From positions 1 to 64,000 of the forward strand of contig PQWQ01000043.1 in assembly GCA_002943765.1 (NCBI GenBank): a DNA stretch of 64,000 nt. Direction: 5' to 3'. Shown here one piece after another: positions 10,571-23,970 of this stretch. The translations under genes and the position numbers were made by a program. Position 1 is the stretch's first letter, and each line of letters begins with the position of its first letter. The DNA is from Psoroptes ovis. Its lineage: Eukaryota > Arthropoda > Arachnida > Sarcoptiformes > Psoroptidae. The notes below the pieces were generated by a model that made no database searches, was not told the origin of the DNA, and saw only the letters and a program-made list of their open reading frames with translations.

Positions 10571-11112
10571 TTTATTTGAAAAAGATTGGAAAATATATTG
10601 CTTGTTGTTGTTTTCATATATATGAATAGAAACGAATGAATGAATGAATCTATTTTTAAATAAATAAATAAATAAATACAAAAAAGTTTAATTTAGTCAA
10701 AAAAGCGAAATGAAAATATTTATATTTTAAAATATTTTTTTATAAAACTAAGAACATTCGTGATGTTTAAAAATGGAATACAATACAAAATGGAAATCAT
10801 TTGAATGCATAGAAATCGTACATTGGATTTTCATCAATTCAATAACATAATAATAATGGTAATAATGACGATGATAATGGTTTAAATCGAAGTAAATTTA
10901 ACTAAATAAAGATTATTATACAGAGATTGTATAATCAGCAAAAATCGTCGATAGTTTTTGAATTTGTTTTTGTTGAATTGTTTGAATTTCACATTCAAAT
11001 CAGCCAACAAATCAGCCAAATCGAATGAATTAGACAGCAACGAGGAGAGAGAGAGCGAGAGGTGAATGGTGCACACACCTGTTGCATTCCGAGCAAATTT
11101 TTTCGCAGCAAT

Positions 11113-11148
11113 TTTTCAAAGGGTAGAAAGGGTTTTACCCTTTGAAAA
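11113..11148. repeat. 36-base perfect hairpin
   Basis: Arms TTTTCAAAGGGTA (11113-11125) and TACCCTTTGAAAA (11136-11148) are perfectly complementary around a 10-base loop. It is unrelated to the MITE ends. Function is unknown. Confidence 0.85.
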
Positions 11149-13594
11149 TAAATCAGAACAGCATCAGTAGGCTACATCAGCCGGCTTAGGCAATCTAAAA
11201 ATAGCATTGAAAATCGAACTAAAACAAGCTCATGTGACACACGCCACACGCGCAAAACTCGATTCACTTTCACATATTTGAAAAAAAATGTTCAAATCGG
11301 TCAATGGATCGTAATCTTCGTAACTGAATTTATAATTCCGATCAATAAATGAAACAAGATTGAATATTTGACCGTATATTTGTATCGATCATAAGTCACG
11401 ATCGTATTAATTCAGAAATGTTTTTGTTTTATGTTTGAATATTCAGATGAAATGGAAGAAAAATGAAAAATGAACATTATCATAATGATTTCTATTCATT
11501 TGATTAATCTCATTTGAATATACATTCCATAATAATAATAATTACATTTCAAACAAACAAACACAATCAAAAAAAAATATGAAATTCAAACAAATTGATT
11601 TGAGTGGAAAATATATGAACTTCTATTGACTAAAATAATGATAAATAACAATTATGATAATGAGAACAATAACAGAAGCATTGATTTGATTTGATTCGAT
11701 TTGATTGATGGCTGTTTTTTTATTGGGCCAAAAAAAATATTTGCCATGGATATTGTTTGGCCACAAAATGAATGATTGTTGTGATTAGATCAGGGAATTT
11801 TGAATTTATTTGAAATTCAAATATCAAATCCGAAATGACATTTGTATTTATTAATATGTCAAGAATTAATGACACTGATTAATATCTCTGTGAATTTGAC
11901 CAAGTGAAAATGGTCAAATCAAATTATTCGATTCGAGTTTAAACTTTCAAATGACCAATCGACCTTTTTTTTCTTTACTTCGATTGATTGATTTCGATCC
12001 TCTTCGTTGCGGTCAATTGATTTCGTATATGGCAATCGATTGATTGCAAATACTACAAGTATATGTGACAAGTGAAAAATAGTGGAAATTGTTTTTGGCC
12101 TACCTGAAGGATGTATGAGATAATAATGATGATGGCAATCCGATTGATTCGGCCAGGATGTTTGATTGTTTCCAACTTTCAAAAATTCATTCCGGCTGAT
12201 GATTTTTCGTTTGAATTCAAAGGTAATTTAAAGGTGATTTTGGCCTATGAAACGATTGAAACGCTTAAACACCAATGTTTACAAATATTTTAGAGAAAAT
12301 ATTTGATTTATTTGATCGGAAAAAATGAATGATCAATGATCAAATGAATCTCGACATTTTAGTTCGACATTAATTATCGAAAATAATAATTAATGTTAAT
12401 CATAATCAATAATCAATGAAATGAACACATGTGAAAACACATGATTTGCCCTTGTTATTGTTCAAACCTTGTTGTTGTATGTTGTTGTTCTATCGATTGA
12501 TTACATAAATGAAAATTTACAAAATTTCATTCGATTATCATCGATTATTATCAATGATCATCACCAAATCTTACAGACATTATTTTTCCTGATCGAAAAA
12601 TCGAAAATGCAATAACGATGGTCATATAACTGATGATAATTGGTCAATACATATTGATCAAAATGTTCCAGATGTTTTTCTCTTGATGCAATTTGATTCA
12701 TTTCTTCATTCATTCATCAATTCAAAGAGTATTATCATCATTATCATCATTTTTCGATTTGATTCGATCAAAATATGATCAATCGGATCGATGGAAAATC
12801 GAATTGTGGCCATAAATCGAATGAAATTTGTCGAATTGGACTTGGATTCGATTTGGATTTGATTTGACTGGATAATCATCGCACTAATATTTTCCTTATT
12901 AACTAATCACAAGTCTTTAGTCAAAAATGAAAACTTTTACTTTTTAAATTTTTTGAAATTCAAATTACATTCATTTTCAATGTACTTTCAATCAATATCG
13001 CTGTTGTTGTTGAATGATGCTAAAAATATATATATGTTTCTCAATATTTGAATTTAATGATTAATGTTGATGTAAATGCTGCTTGTTGATACTTGTTCAA
13101 TTTTAAGGCTCATATTTTTAGCATTTAAATTTCAATGGATTGATCGATCGATCCATTGATTGATTGATTGATTTCTAATTTTGGCTAATTAATATTTATA
13201 AATTTACAAAATATTTACAAATATATCAATGAACACTTGTTGATTCATTCATTCACTGAGTTTTCAAATTTCTAAAATTACAAATATTTTGAAATAAAAT
13301 CGTAAAATATCGCCGTATCAATAAGCATTTTTCAAATATCAACGTTTAAAACGATGGATAATGAGATATGACATTTTTTTCGAAAGAAAATACCAAAAAT
13401 AGTATTTTTGGTTCAAAATAGTGTTTTGGTATTTTCTCCGTATGTAAAATGTATCAAAGGTTGTTTGGTATTTCTGGTTATTAATTTCTAAATAATTAGT
13501 TGAAACCTAGGTGTTTGAATCAGAGTTTTGTTGTTGAAAATTGAAATTATCTCTATGATTCAATCAATCATAGTTAATTCGAAGGTTTTAAATT

Positions 13595-14112
13595 ATGAAA
13601 TTTTTCTGTTATTTATTTATTATTTCCTTAGTAATAATTGGTTCGTTTTGTATTTGATTTAATAAGATTGAATTTAATCAAATCATTTTCTATAATTTGA
13701 ATCAGAATCAATTGAATGTGGCCGTATAACGGCTAGTTATGAAAGAAAAACAACAACAACAACCGAAGGTAAGGTTTTCGTTTTTAAATGGCATATTTCC
13801 ATTGTAAACTTTGATTTTGATTCATTCATTTCCCCTCAAGTAACGTGGCCAACATGGGATATCGATACAACGAGACAAACAATAAGACCAACTAGGAAAC
13901 CGAGACCAAAACCGACCCGTAGACCGAAGCCCACACGAAGACCGAGGCCACCAAGGCCACCAGGTCCACCATGGCCACAACCATATCCTGGCCCTATCCT
14001 TTGCTTACCACGCTTGTGTCATGAAAAATGTATCAAAGATGGCTATGGCTATGGCCTCTGTCAATATACAATTCGGCCTTATTTTGGATGTTATTGTTTC
14101 GCCAATCATTGA
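13595..14112 (+). CDS. Putative secreted Pro/Arg-rich peptide with CS-alpha-beta (defensin-type) domain
   Basis: A three-exon model, 13595-13640, 13706-13768 and 13841-14112, encodes about 126 residues; introns of 65 and 72 bases match local sizes. Intron 2 has a strong donor (GAAG|GTAAGG) and acceptor (CCCCTCAAG), and frame is kept throughout. Exon 1 is a hydrophobic start, MKFFCYLFIISLVII; its donor (TTG|GTTCGT) is weaker, so the exon 1 link is the least certain part. Exon 2 ends in a Thr run. Exon 3 starts with about 40 residues rich in Pro and Arg, then a domain with cysteines at 91, 96, 100, 110, 120 and 122: C-x4-C-x3-C-x9-C-x9-C-x-C, with Gly-Leu-Cys at 108-110. That is the cysteine-stabilised alpha-beta scaffold of arthropod defensins and relatives. 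A cationic proline-rich arm plus a disulfide domain suggests an antimicrobial peptide; other CS-alpha-beta roles are possible. Confidence 0.72.
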
Positions 14113-15483
14113 TTATGTTGTCATTCAGGCAGGATTAAAAAATAAAACAAACAAAGATTTCATTGATCAATCAATCAATCAATTGAACGTGCAATCAAAC
14201 AATCGATTGATCGTAGCCATCATTAAAATCAAAGATTAAACAAAAACAAAATACAAATAATCATTTTCAAGGTATTTCAAAAGCAACAAGTTTCAAAAAT
14301 TTGATGATCATTCATTTTGAAATATCATATGGATGATAATACAAGGAAGTCATTCGACTGGTCATTTGTTTGTTTGTTTGCTCATTATTTAGTTCCGATT
14401 TGATAATTTAGTTGCTTTGATTTGTTCCATCGAAAAAAAATCGAGCAAACAAATCGAGAAAATTTTTGAAATTTTCAAAATATTTTAAATGCATTTATTC
14501 ATTTTCCAAATCCATGGATGATCTGTTTGCTCGAATTTCATTGTTTCCATCATAAACATTGACCATTACACTATGATTATCATCATTGTCAATGATGACC
14601 ATCACCATCATCATAATCATAATCATAACAGTAATTACTATGATCGTTATTCCATGATGATTGACAGCTTGAAAACAAAACAAAAAAAAAAAACTTGAAA
14701 AATTCATGAAATTCAAATTGTTTGATTTCACATATATGTTTTACTTATGTCAAAAATTATTCGTACATAAAATTTCAAAAGACCAGTCAAAAGTATTTCA
14801 AAGATTGTTTCTTCATCATCATCCAAGTCATTACGGTTTTTTTTAGGTTTTACATATTTCTAAGACATGCTCAGGATGTGTGCGCTAATATTCAAAATAT
14901 GAAATGAAATAACCACCATTCATTAGCCTAATTTTGGTCAATATATTCATGTACCATGGTATTTGTCCGAATATAATCGGCGAATATCAAGAAATACATC
15001 GAGTAAATATCAGAAACAACAGCAACAACAGATGCCAACATGATAACAAACACGAAGTTCAAGTGATTTTAGGATTCAAATTAAATGAAAAATAAAATAA
15101 ATCGGATGGATTTGCCATTGTTTAGCTGGCTTGTTGGTTGTTTGGCTGTTGGATGTTTGTTTGTAGCAAATGATTTCAAATCGATGATCATCATCATTTT
15201 TTGAAATTGAATTGATTTCAAATTGATCATAACAATTGATGATGATTTGAAACACATCATGATGCAGTGATTTTCGATGTGGTCAATTCAATGGTTTAAT
15301 CGATTTTATTTTGAATTTTTACAAAAATCAATTTTCGAATATTAAAATTTCATTTTTTCGGTCATTTTTTTGAATTTCAAATTAATATTTTCTCAAGAAT
15401 AGGAAAAACAGGTTCAATCCAAGTCAAAAACATTGATCAAACTATCAATCAATCAATGGTAAATCAATAACAAACGATCAATC

Positions 15484-15515
15484 AATCAATCAATCAATCG
15501 ATTGATTGATTGATT
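15484..15515. repeat. Perfect palindrome of ATCA/TGAT tetramers
   Basis: About four AATC units run into their exact complement (GATT)4 with no loop, centred at TCGA near 15498-15501, giving arms of about 16 bases. Confidence 0.85.
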
Positions 15516-16588
15516 TTACATATTGAATACATTCATTTACATGTTACATTCAATAATTCGTTCAACAATTCATTCAACCAGATGTACTCCATAGTTGATT
15601 ATAACAATAATCATACAACATTCATGTTTCATGTTCAAAAACAATAATCTCAGAGAAAATCGAAAAAAAAAAAATTTCAGGTTGACTTGTTGTCGATCGA
15701 AATATAAGTTGATCTGATCAAAGCTGATCAGTATTTGATCAACGTCATACAAAATTGTGCAGAATTTTCAATTTTTGAATTTTCAAATGACAAAATTTCA
15801 AAGACATAATCCAAGAAATGAATTCGAAATCAATCGAAATTATGGTTGATTGATTTTCGAATTATCGATTCGAATAATGAATAATGAATAATCTTAGATA
15901 TTAATAATAATCATGATATTCATTCAACCAGTGACTACTTATTACACAATAAAACCATTGATTATTGATGGTGGTTTAACATTCATTTGTGGTCGATTTT
16001 ATTTGGGAAAAATTTCATTTTTCATTTTCCAAAATGAATTTTCAAATGAAATTCATATGGGAAACAACAAACCACATAAACTCCCACTCAAAATACTAAA
16101 AGGTAAATGAATTTGTTTTCATTCATTCATTTAAAAGATAATTATTTTATATATACACACAGACAAACAATGCGTTGGTAGTTTTGAATTATACTTTCAT
16201 TTGGATTTATTTTCATTTTTGTGAATTTATGAAAATTGAAAATGAAGATTGAATAATAAATAAATAAATAAATTGTAATGATTTCTCTGGCGACAAGTTG
16301 AATTGAATAATTGGTTTTGGAAATTGAATCTTTATTTTCAATTATTATTATTCAAAGAATAAATCATATGAAATCATTATCATGGAGATTATTATGATAA
16401 ATGTCCCCTTTTGATCTAAATCATTATTATTATCGTCCAAAAAAAAAAAATGTTTTCCATGTTTGTCATTTTTTGATTATTTGAAATTATTTGATTTGTG
16501 CTCGTATTTGTTTGTATATCTTTGTACATCACAAAATGCATAAATTCAATGAAATTTCCTCTATTTATTTCAATGAAAATCATTAATA

Positions 16589-16673
16589 TTAGGCATTGTC
16601 CGGAAAGTTTTGGCCGATTTTCATCAAGCAACTCTATTCGATTAAGCCCGGATGAACTTTTCGGACAATCTTT
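16589..16673. mobile_element. MITE family 1, type A, forward
   Basis: The left end has two extra bases (TTAGGCATTGTCCGGAAAGTT). The right end is AACTTTTCGGACAATC. The core is canonical type A. Confidence 0.86.
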
Positions 16674-18238
16674 AATATTTGAATAAATAAATGAAAATGA
16701 AAATAAACTAAATCAAATCAAGTCAAATTGAATTAAATTGATCTAAGGGAATCAAATCACAAATGATACAAATGTTTTGTGTGTGTGGGAATTTTTTCCT
16801 ATTTAATTCAAATAGATTTTAATTCAATTCATATGTTTGTATTCATTCATATTCAATTGTTCAAATTATTGCTTTGTTGAACAAATTTAGACAAACACAC
16901 ACAAATATCCGATAATAAATTTGATCAAAAATTACATTCAAATTCAAAGAAGAAACTCAAATTAAAATTTATATGGAAAATCAATGGTGAAACATGATTT
17001 ACACATGAGGTCAAATGAGGAAATCATTTAATTTAGTTTATGTTCACCAATGATTATTGATTTTTCCTATTCGAATCATTCGTTTCATTCAATTTGTGAC
17101 AAGTTTATGACCTGTTAAACATCGAACAAAAACAAACAAACAAACAGGCTCTAAAATCAAATATAAATTTCACGGATGTCAAACAATAATACTGATCAAA
17201 TATGTATGTAAAATACAATCATAAATAAATATTATCAAAATTATTGATTAACAGCAGCGGCAGCACACACAAACAAACCAACACATTTGACAATAATAAT
17301 AATTTATAAATATTTTTAACTGTCAAACGAATATCGAACAACACAACGCCCATTGTGTTATTATTATTTGAAATAAATAATGGTCAAATGTATTGGCCAT
17401 TGATCAATTGATCGGACATTGATTATTGATTTATTGAACTTTGATTGAAAATTAATCATCGAATGTCAAAAACGAACTAAATTCACAAATCTTTAACGAA
17501 TGTGAATACCTGCCCATTTTTCATTTAAATATTGATTTTATAATTTACAGATATTCAAATAATAATACGACTGACAAACAACCTGAAACATTGTTGAAAT
17601 ACACATGATAATCAATCATAGATCGTCGATCGATTATGGCAAATCGAATCACTTTCGATCAATGACCAACCATTTCAATGACCAGATAATCAATTTTCTC
17701 ATTTAAATTGTTTCAAATTTTCTGGCCACCATCAGCGTTTGTTGTTGAACGATTTCAATCATCATATTCGATCACATAAGAAACAAACAATTACACAAAA
17801 AAAATAATTCAAAGGTACATTTACATCGATATACGATTCACGTTTGAAATTATCAACATTTTCTGGCCATTGTTTTTCACCGACTTGTAATTGTACCAAT
17901 TTTATTTGTTTTATCGCAAATCTCTTCTCTTGATTTACCTGTTGATTCGAAACATTATTATTTACTTTCATTCATTTGTGTTTACATTTACAGTTTAGAT
18001 TTACATTTAAACCTTTCAATTTAAACACATTCATTTCATTGCATTGTTTTTTTTCGTTTTTTCTCAAATAATGAAACCTAGGAAATCCTTGATTATTTTT
18101 AATTTTGAATTTTTTAAAATTAAAATTTTGTTTTTTTTAATCAATTTTTTTTCGATTTCTGGAAATGATCAAATCAAAGCATCAAATCACTCAATTCGAT
18201 TCAATTGAATTCAATTCAACTGTTCGATTTCAAACAAT

Positions 18239-18319
18239 TAGGTTGTCCAATAAGTTCTTGCCGATTTTCTCATAAATTTCCTACGATATAATCGGCAGAA
18301 ACTTTCCGGACAATCGAAT
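18239..18319. mobile_element. MITE family 1, type B, forward
   Basis: The left end is TTAGGTTGTCCAATAAGTTC and the right end is AACTTTCCGGACAATCGAA. The core contains CCTACGATATAATCGGC. Confidence 0.86.
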
Positions 18320-18928
18320 ATTTCAAACTAGTAGAAACACTGTGTGGACATGAGTTTTTTCGGCTTTAATTTTCGAGCTTTAATCTGGCCAAAAATTACT
18401 TTTGACCAAGTAGAAAATACAAGTCAAGTAAAAGTATTTTGAAAATTCGATTCAATTTCAAAATACTTTGATTTGATTCGAGATTTTTCGGTTGTTTTTC
18501 AAACTAAGCAAAAAAAAAAAAAAAAAAAAAAATCCAAATCAAATGTATCGAATTATCAAAAGTAAACATTTGTTCGATTTTGTTTAAGATTTTTCGGGTG
18601 AACTAATTTCGATCGACGATTTAATTGGAATCAAATAAATGTAGACTAATGACGATAATTCAATTTTCGCTGCACTCAAAATGTTTTCCAGGTAATTTTC
18701 TAATACGAAAAACTAATGGGTAAATTCACATCGATCGATTCGATTTGATTTGATTTGATTGAAAACATCTAGAAAAACACATAGAAAACGAACCAAAATA
18801 CACTCGTAAAGCGTCTACAAATATCATTAATATTATCTAAATCTATTTCGATTATTATTTGGACAAATTTTGATGGAAAATACAATTTTTTTCGAGTCGA
18901 AAAGCATCCAAGAAATCAACAATAATAT

Positions 18929-19008
18929 TAGGTTGTCCGTAAAGTTCTGGCCGTTTTTCATAAGCAACTCTATTGATTAAGCGCAATGAACTTTTCGGAC
19001 AACCTTAT
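18929..19008. mobile_element. MITE family 1, type A, forward
   Basis: TTAGGTTGTCCGTAAAGTTC opens and GAACTTTTCGGACAACCTTA closes the element, with the core CATAAGCAACTCTATTGATTA between. Confidence 0.88.
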
Positions 19009-19221
19009 ACATTGATTTAATGTGTAATTAAAGGCGATGTTTGATGACAACCAAACAACACACTCTTACATATTACAAATATTGATATAGATAGTGTTGA
19101 TGATGATGATGATGATATCATTTATTAATAATAATGACAACAACAACAACAACAAGCAATGATAAGGTAACGGTCATAACCCGAGATACATCATAATGAT
19201 GATGGTAAATAATCATTAATA

Positions 19222-19306
19222 TTAGGTGTTGTCCGGAAAGTTTTGGCCGATTTTCATGAACAACTCTATTGTGATTAAGCGGAATGAACTTTTCGGACAA
19301 CCTAAT
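19222..19306. mobile_element. MITE family 1, type A, forward
   Basis: TA flanks both ends (TA-TTAGG..CCTAA-TA), showing the likely TA target duplication clearly. The left arm has a GT insertion like the 16.6 kb copy. Confidence 0.9.
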
Positions 19307-19517
19307 ATTATTATCTTTGTTGTCTATTTATTAATCTTAATAATCATTATTAAATAAAATGAAAAAAAATGAAATGATTTTAATGATGTTGTCTGAATGT
19401 ATACGATCGAATAGTAAAGTCTATCCATCCATCTACATTCATCCAAAGCTTTACATCTATCATTCAAGCTGTATGGACAATCATCATCATCATCATCATT
19501 TCATTTCATCAATATAA

Positions 19518-19596
19518 TAGGTTGTCCGAAAAGTTTTTGTCGATTATATCGTAGAGAATTATGAGAAAATCGGCAAAAACTTTTCGGACACGCTAA
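19518..19596. mobile_element. MITE family 1, type B, reverse
   Basis: TAGGTTGTCCGAAAAGTTTTT pairs with AAAAACTTTTCGGACACGCTA. The core is CGATTATATCGTAGAGAATT, type B in reverse. Confidence 0.87.
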
Positions 19597-22080
19597 TACA
19601 TACCGACTGGTTTGCTTCTTGTTTTTTGTTTCTTGGACTTTTTCTTCGTCGTGTATTTCGATAATATGAATTCAGCTATTTTTGGCCACTTTGTTCATTC
19701 GAAATGAAAACATGAAATATTTTCAAAGTAAAATAAATAAAGTTTTCTTGTATGGAAACCTATTGAATCTAATATTTTCGAACAACAAGAATAAATTGTC
19801 AACGACAATGTATAAATGTAATTTCAACATAATAATAATGATACAAAAGGCATACAATTTTATCAAAAATTTAATTTGAAAATTGACAGACCATAAACCT
19901 GACCAAAATATACCTAAATGGATACCACCGCCGCCACAGCAATGAATCAAAATAAGTGTTTTTTTCCAATTAAATCATTGAATAAATCGTTAAATGACGA
20001 TCGAAAATACGGTGGTCAAAATACGGTGAATCAAATATAAATTGAAATAACACCGGTACATTTCCATGTAATTAATTTTTGATTTTTTTTTTTTTTTTTT
20101 GATTATTTTAGGCCTTTTTTCTGCTGAAAAAACTTTCGATTTTCATTTTTTTATAAATAAATAAATGAGTGATAGTCGTTTGACTTATTGAATTTCGATT
20201 AATTCAAAGGTTTAAGCCTTGCTTTTTCGGTCATTTTGTTCTTTTTTTTCGAATCATTAATTGAGTTATTTATGTGTGTACATGTCTGTCGTAAAAAAAT
20301 CAAAGAAATATCTTCGATGAATGAATGAATCAATGGTTGAATAATCATCATTAAAAATTGAAGATAAAACTTTAGAAAATGTACAAAGTTATCAGTAATT
20401 AAGCGTGCCATGTTCAATGATGTTCAATGGCCGATGATCAATAATCAGCTTTACCATCATCGTAAATCGTCATCAACACTATCAATGTTTAATGATGATA
20501 ATTATAATGAATATCAATGATTGTATCAGAAATGATGGCTGATGATGATTGGTATTACATTGATTTTGATGATAATTCAAATGATGAATCAAAATTAAAT
20601 TATTTTGTTTTAATTTTCGAATGAAATCATATCGAAAAATCTTTCAGATCCCTTCATTAAAAACAAATAGGAAACTATACAACAAGCAACGAGCAATGTA
20701 ATGGGAGCTCGATTATTTGAATAAATACCACTATTGAAATAATGAAATTTCACAAATTTCACAAAAATCAAATTGATCAATCAATCGCCCGACAAATCAA
20801 AATTGATCAAAAATCGGCGAATAATTAAGCGGCAATCAATCGATCAATGACCGAATATATAATGATCAATGAATTAAGTAAATCAACATGATTTTTTTTT
20901 TAACATTTGTCGCATGCATATGAATACAAAAATAAACATTGTATTATTCGAAACATTGTATTACATAATAACAATGATAATAATATGCAAATAATGATGA
21001 AGCGAGCAAGCAGTCATATTCGTCAATGATCGACCAAAATTATTAACGATGTTTGCCGGTTGGTTGACTCTGGTGCATAAAACTATCGATAAGACCATTC
21101 ATTATTTAAATTATGTAAAATTTTAATTTATTTTATTTAATCATCAAAAAGATGTAATGAAGGTAAAATGTATCTTTTATATATAAAAATCTATATTTAT
21201 TTATATGAATGAATAAATATTATATTTCTTATCAAAAAATTTTTTGATAAAAACCAAGCAAAATTACATCATTAAATAGTCACTAATCATTCATTGGATT
21301 TCAATTTTGGTTATTCAGCCATTCATTCATGGATTCATTAATGGATTCATTCAATTTTTAATGCATATTTTTTGGGCATTCATTTTTGCCAAATTTTTCT
21401 TAGTCGCTGGTGAATTCCATTAAAATTTAACTGAACACAAATAGTCATTAAGATAATACACATTTTTTCCACCACCATTGAAAATGAATGGTAAATAAAT
21501 GAATGTAAAGTGAGAAATACATTCATAAATCCTTTGAATTGAATCAAACAACATAAATAATCATTTGTATCTGATACATCGGATACACGAAGGTACATCG
21601 AAGCCCCGAAATTAAAATATGAATATTTGATAATATCAACTGTAACAGTTATCATTGTCGACGACTGTCGATGCATATCATTCAATGGTACATTGAATAT
21701 ACAAATGATTAAATCATTTAAAATTCATGTTTTTATCATTATTTCAATGGTGAAATGGGAGAGCTGGTGAAAACGTATTCGTTTATTTTTTACACACAAA
21801 TTTTTCGACCAGAAATTCAAATGGTAGAATGCTAAAGGAGGGCCAGAAATAGATGAATGAACGGTGAATGAATGGACGGATGAATGGTAAATTGAAAATG
21901 AAATTTGGAAATATTTGAATTTCATGAGTGAAAATGAAATTTATTCAATTCAAATTCAAAAATATATCAAATTGAATTTATTGGGGAAAATGTTTCATTC
22001 AAATGCTAATAATTCAATTGGGAAAATTAATTTTAAAAGGGGGAAAAATTGAAAAATTTTAACGATACTTTGCACTCGAC

Positions 22081-22099
22081 AGGCGCCCACATGGCGCCT
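22081..22099. repeat. GC-rich perfect palindrome
   Basis: AGGCGCC and GGCGCCT flank the loop CACAT. Fourteen paired bases include 12 G or C in a region that is otherwise about 70 percent A+T, so the site stands out. It could be a protein-binding site. Confidence 0.8.
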
Positions 22100-22297
22100 C
22101 ATTGATTTTCAATGCAGCACACCATATGTGAACCATGGTTGACAATATTCATTCAATCATCATTATTTGGATTTGAAATTTTTATGAATTTTAAAATTTT
22201 ATATTTTCACATTTTGGGAATGATTTTCGACCATTTTCTACAAAAAGAAATGCATCAAAAGGTATCATTAAAATGGTTTTATTCATTCATATTATTA

Positions 22298-22379
22298 TTA
22301 GGCTGTCCGAAAAGTTCATTTCGCTTAATCAATAGAGTTGCTGAATGAAAATCGATCAGAACTTTCCGGACAACCTAAT
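22298..22379. mobile_element. MITE family 1, type A, reverse
   Basis: TA-TTAGGCTGTCCGAAAAGTTC and GAACTTTCCGGACAACCTAA-TA enclose CGCTTAATCAATAGAGTTGC. Confidence 0.9.
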
Positions 22380-23887
22380 ATTATTATAATTTCATGAAAT
22401 GAAAATTAATGTTTTTGTTGCTTTCATTCTTCAAGCATCGTCGCTTATATTCTTTTCCTCAGTTACATTCCATTTATTGATTATTTGAAATTCAAAGTTA
22501 AAATTGTGTCATTTTCACCTGAATTTTCTTCGACTGATGATGATGATGATGATGAAAGCATCATTCCCCATTTATTGTTCAATCATTGGCCAATTTCATA
22601 ACTAAATAACACCTGTTGAATGGTGGTCGTAATGATTTTATGAATTTTATGCAAAATATTTAGAGTATTAAATGGAAAAAATATATAAATAAAATAAATC
22701 CTTGATCCAGTTTTTTTTTTCATAAAATCCACGAATAAAATTATTTGAAATGAATGATTTGATTCATCATTTAGTTCAATTCAATGCAATCAATCAATCA
22801 ATCACAAACCATTTTTAAGTTTAAAAGCTTTTGTAAATATGACCATTATTTGCCTTGCTTTTTTCAATGAATCTAAATTGCAAATTGAGACTACTATCAA
22901 ATCACCAATGATAATAATAATCATAATAATAATAATATCATTACAAATTTCAAATTCAACACAATTTTCAATGGTATTAATTTCAAATGGTATTTCAATA
23001 TCGAATCGAATCAATGATAATAATCGATGAACTAAATTTAAATTTTTTTTTTGTCAAATATAAAAATAAGCACAGAATACTGGCATCAATTATTCAATTT
23101 TGAAATTGCTTTGTGAAAAATCAAAGTGATTTGAAAGTTTTTTATTTAAATTTTTCTGGAAAAGACTTTCAAAGAAATCTCTCCTTTGATCGATTTATAT
23201 GGCCAGACATTGAATCAATTCAAAATCAATCAATTGATCAATCGATTTGAATTTGATCAAATTTAAAGAAACAAAATTGAAATCATTGAAATTTTTCTGG
23301 ATTCAATCGAAGAGTCAATTCGTTCATTCTTTCCTTGTAATACAATTCGATTGTTGAATTGTATTTATTCAAATTATATTCAAATTTCAATTTCAAATCG
23401 ACACAAAAAAACAATAAAATCAAGTCTAAATTCAAATCAAGTCTAATTCAAGTCAATGAATGAATTCAATTCGAATATTTGAATATTTTGAATTTGAATT
23501 TTTTTGGAAAATATCAATTGACATATATTCCCTATTTTCGAGAGAAAATTGCGAGAAAATGAAATGTATTTGTTCAATCAATAATCAAAGAATAATAAAA
23601 CAAAACAATGACAGTTCAATACCATTATTGTAGACATAAACCTTATTAATCCTTTATGTCCTTTCGATCGAAAAAAAAATATTTGAAATAATGAATTTCA
23701 ATGAGTTTATCAAGAGATTAAATATGGATTTATACATTTGAAATAAATGTGTTTGATTTGTTTTGTTTTTCCTCATTTCATTTCATCATTTATTTTTTAT
23801 TTTTTAATTTTTTTTTTGTTGAAATAATTGCGAATTATTTCACAATCAAAGGCTTGAAAAATCCATGGCTTGAAATGCCATTAATAT

Positions 23888-23970
23888 ATTCGGTTGTCCG
23901 GAAAGTTATGGCCGATTTTCATGAGCAACTCTATGGTGATTAAGCGGAATGAACATTTCGGGCAGCCTAA
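23888..23970. mobile_element. MITE family 1, type A, forward
   Basis: The left end is TTCGGTTGTCCGGAAAGTTA and the right end is GAACATTTCGGGCAGCCTAA; both arms carry point changes. The core is canonical. Confidence 0.86.

Larger units (their letters stand above)
8271..13594. other. Gene-poor interval with MITEs
   Basis: Apart from four more MITEs and a hairpin at 11113-11148 I see only AT-rich DNA with simple repeats, including (TGG)8 at 9151-9174. Open frames here are short, AT-biased and lack splice partners. A minus-strand open stretch ending at a CAG|GTAGGC site near 12107 looks somewhat exon-like but has no acceptor, so it is not called. Confidence 0.5.

Noticed and set aside
10466..10681. 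Short open frames containing LGCPKSSxxL or ENRPKLSGQ-like peptides, also at 16416-16631, 19118-19300, 22112-22348, 32245-32586 and 33291-33497
   Set aside because: The shared peptides are translations of the MITE terminal repeats. They are not a protein family.
12107..12215. Exon-like minus-strand stretch ending at CAG|GTAGGC
   Set aside because: An in-frame stop lies upstream with no acceptor between, so no complete exon can be drawn.
14951..15097. 48-codon open frame starting MYHGICPNIIGEYQEIHRV
   Set aside because: Asn-rich, no clear splice sites and no recognisable domain; chance cannot be excluded.
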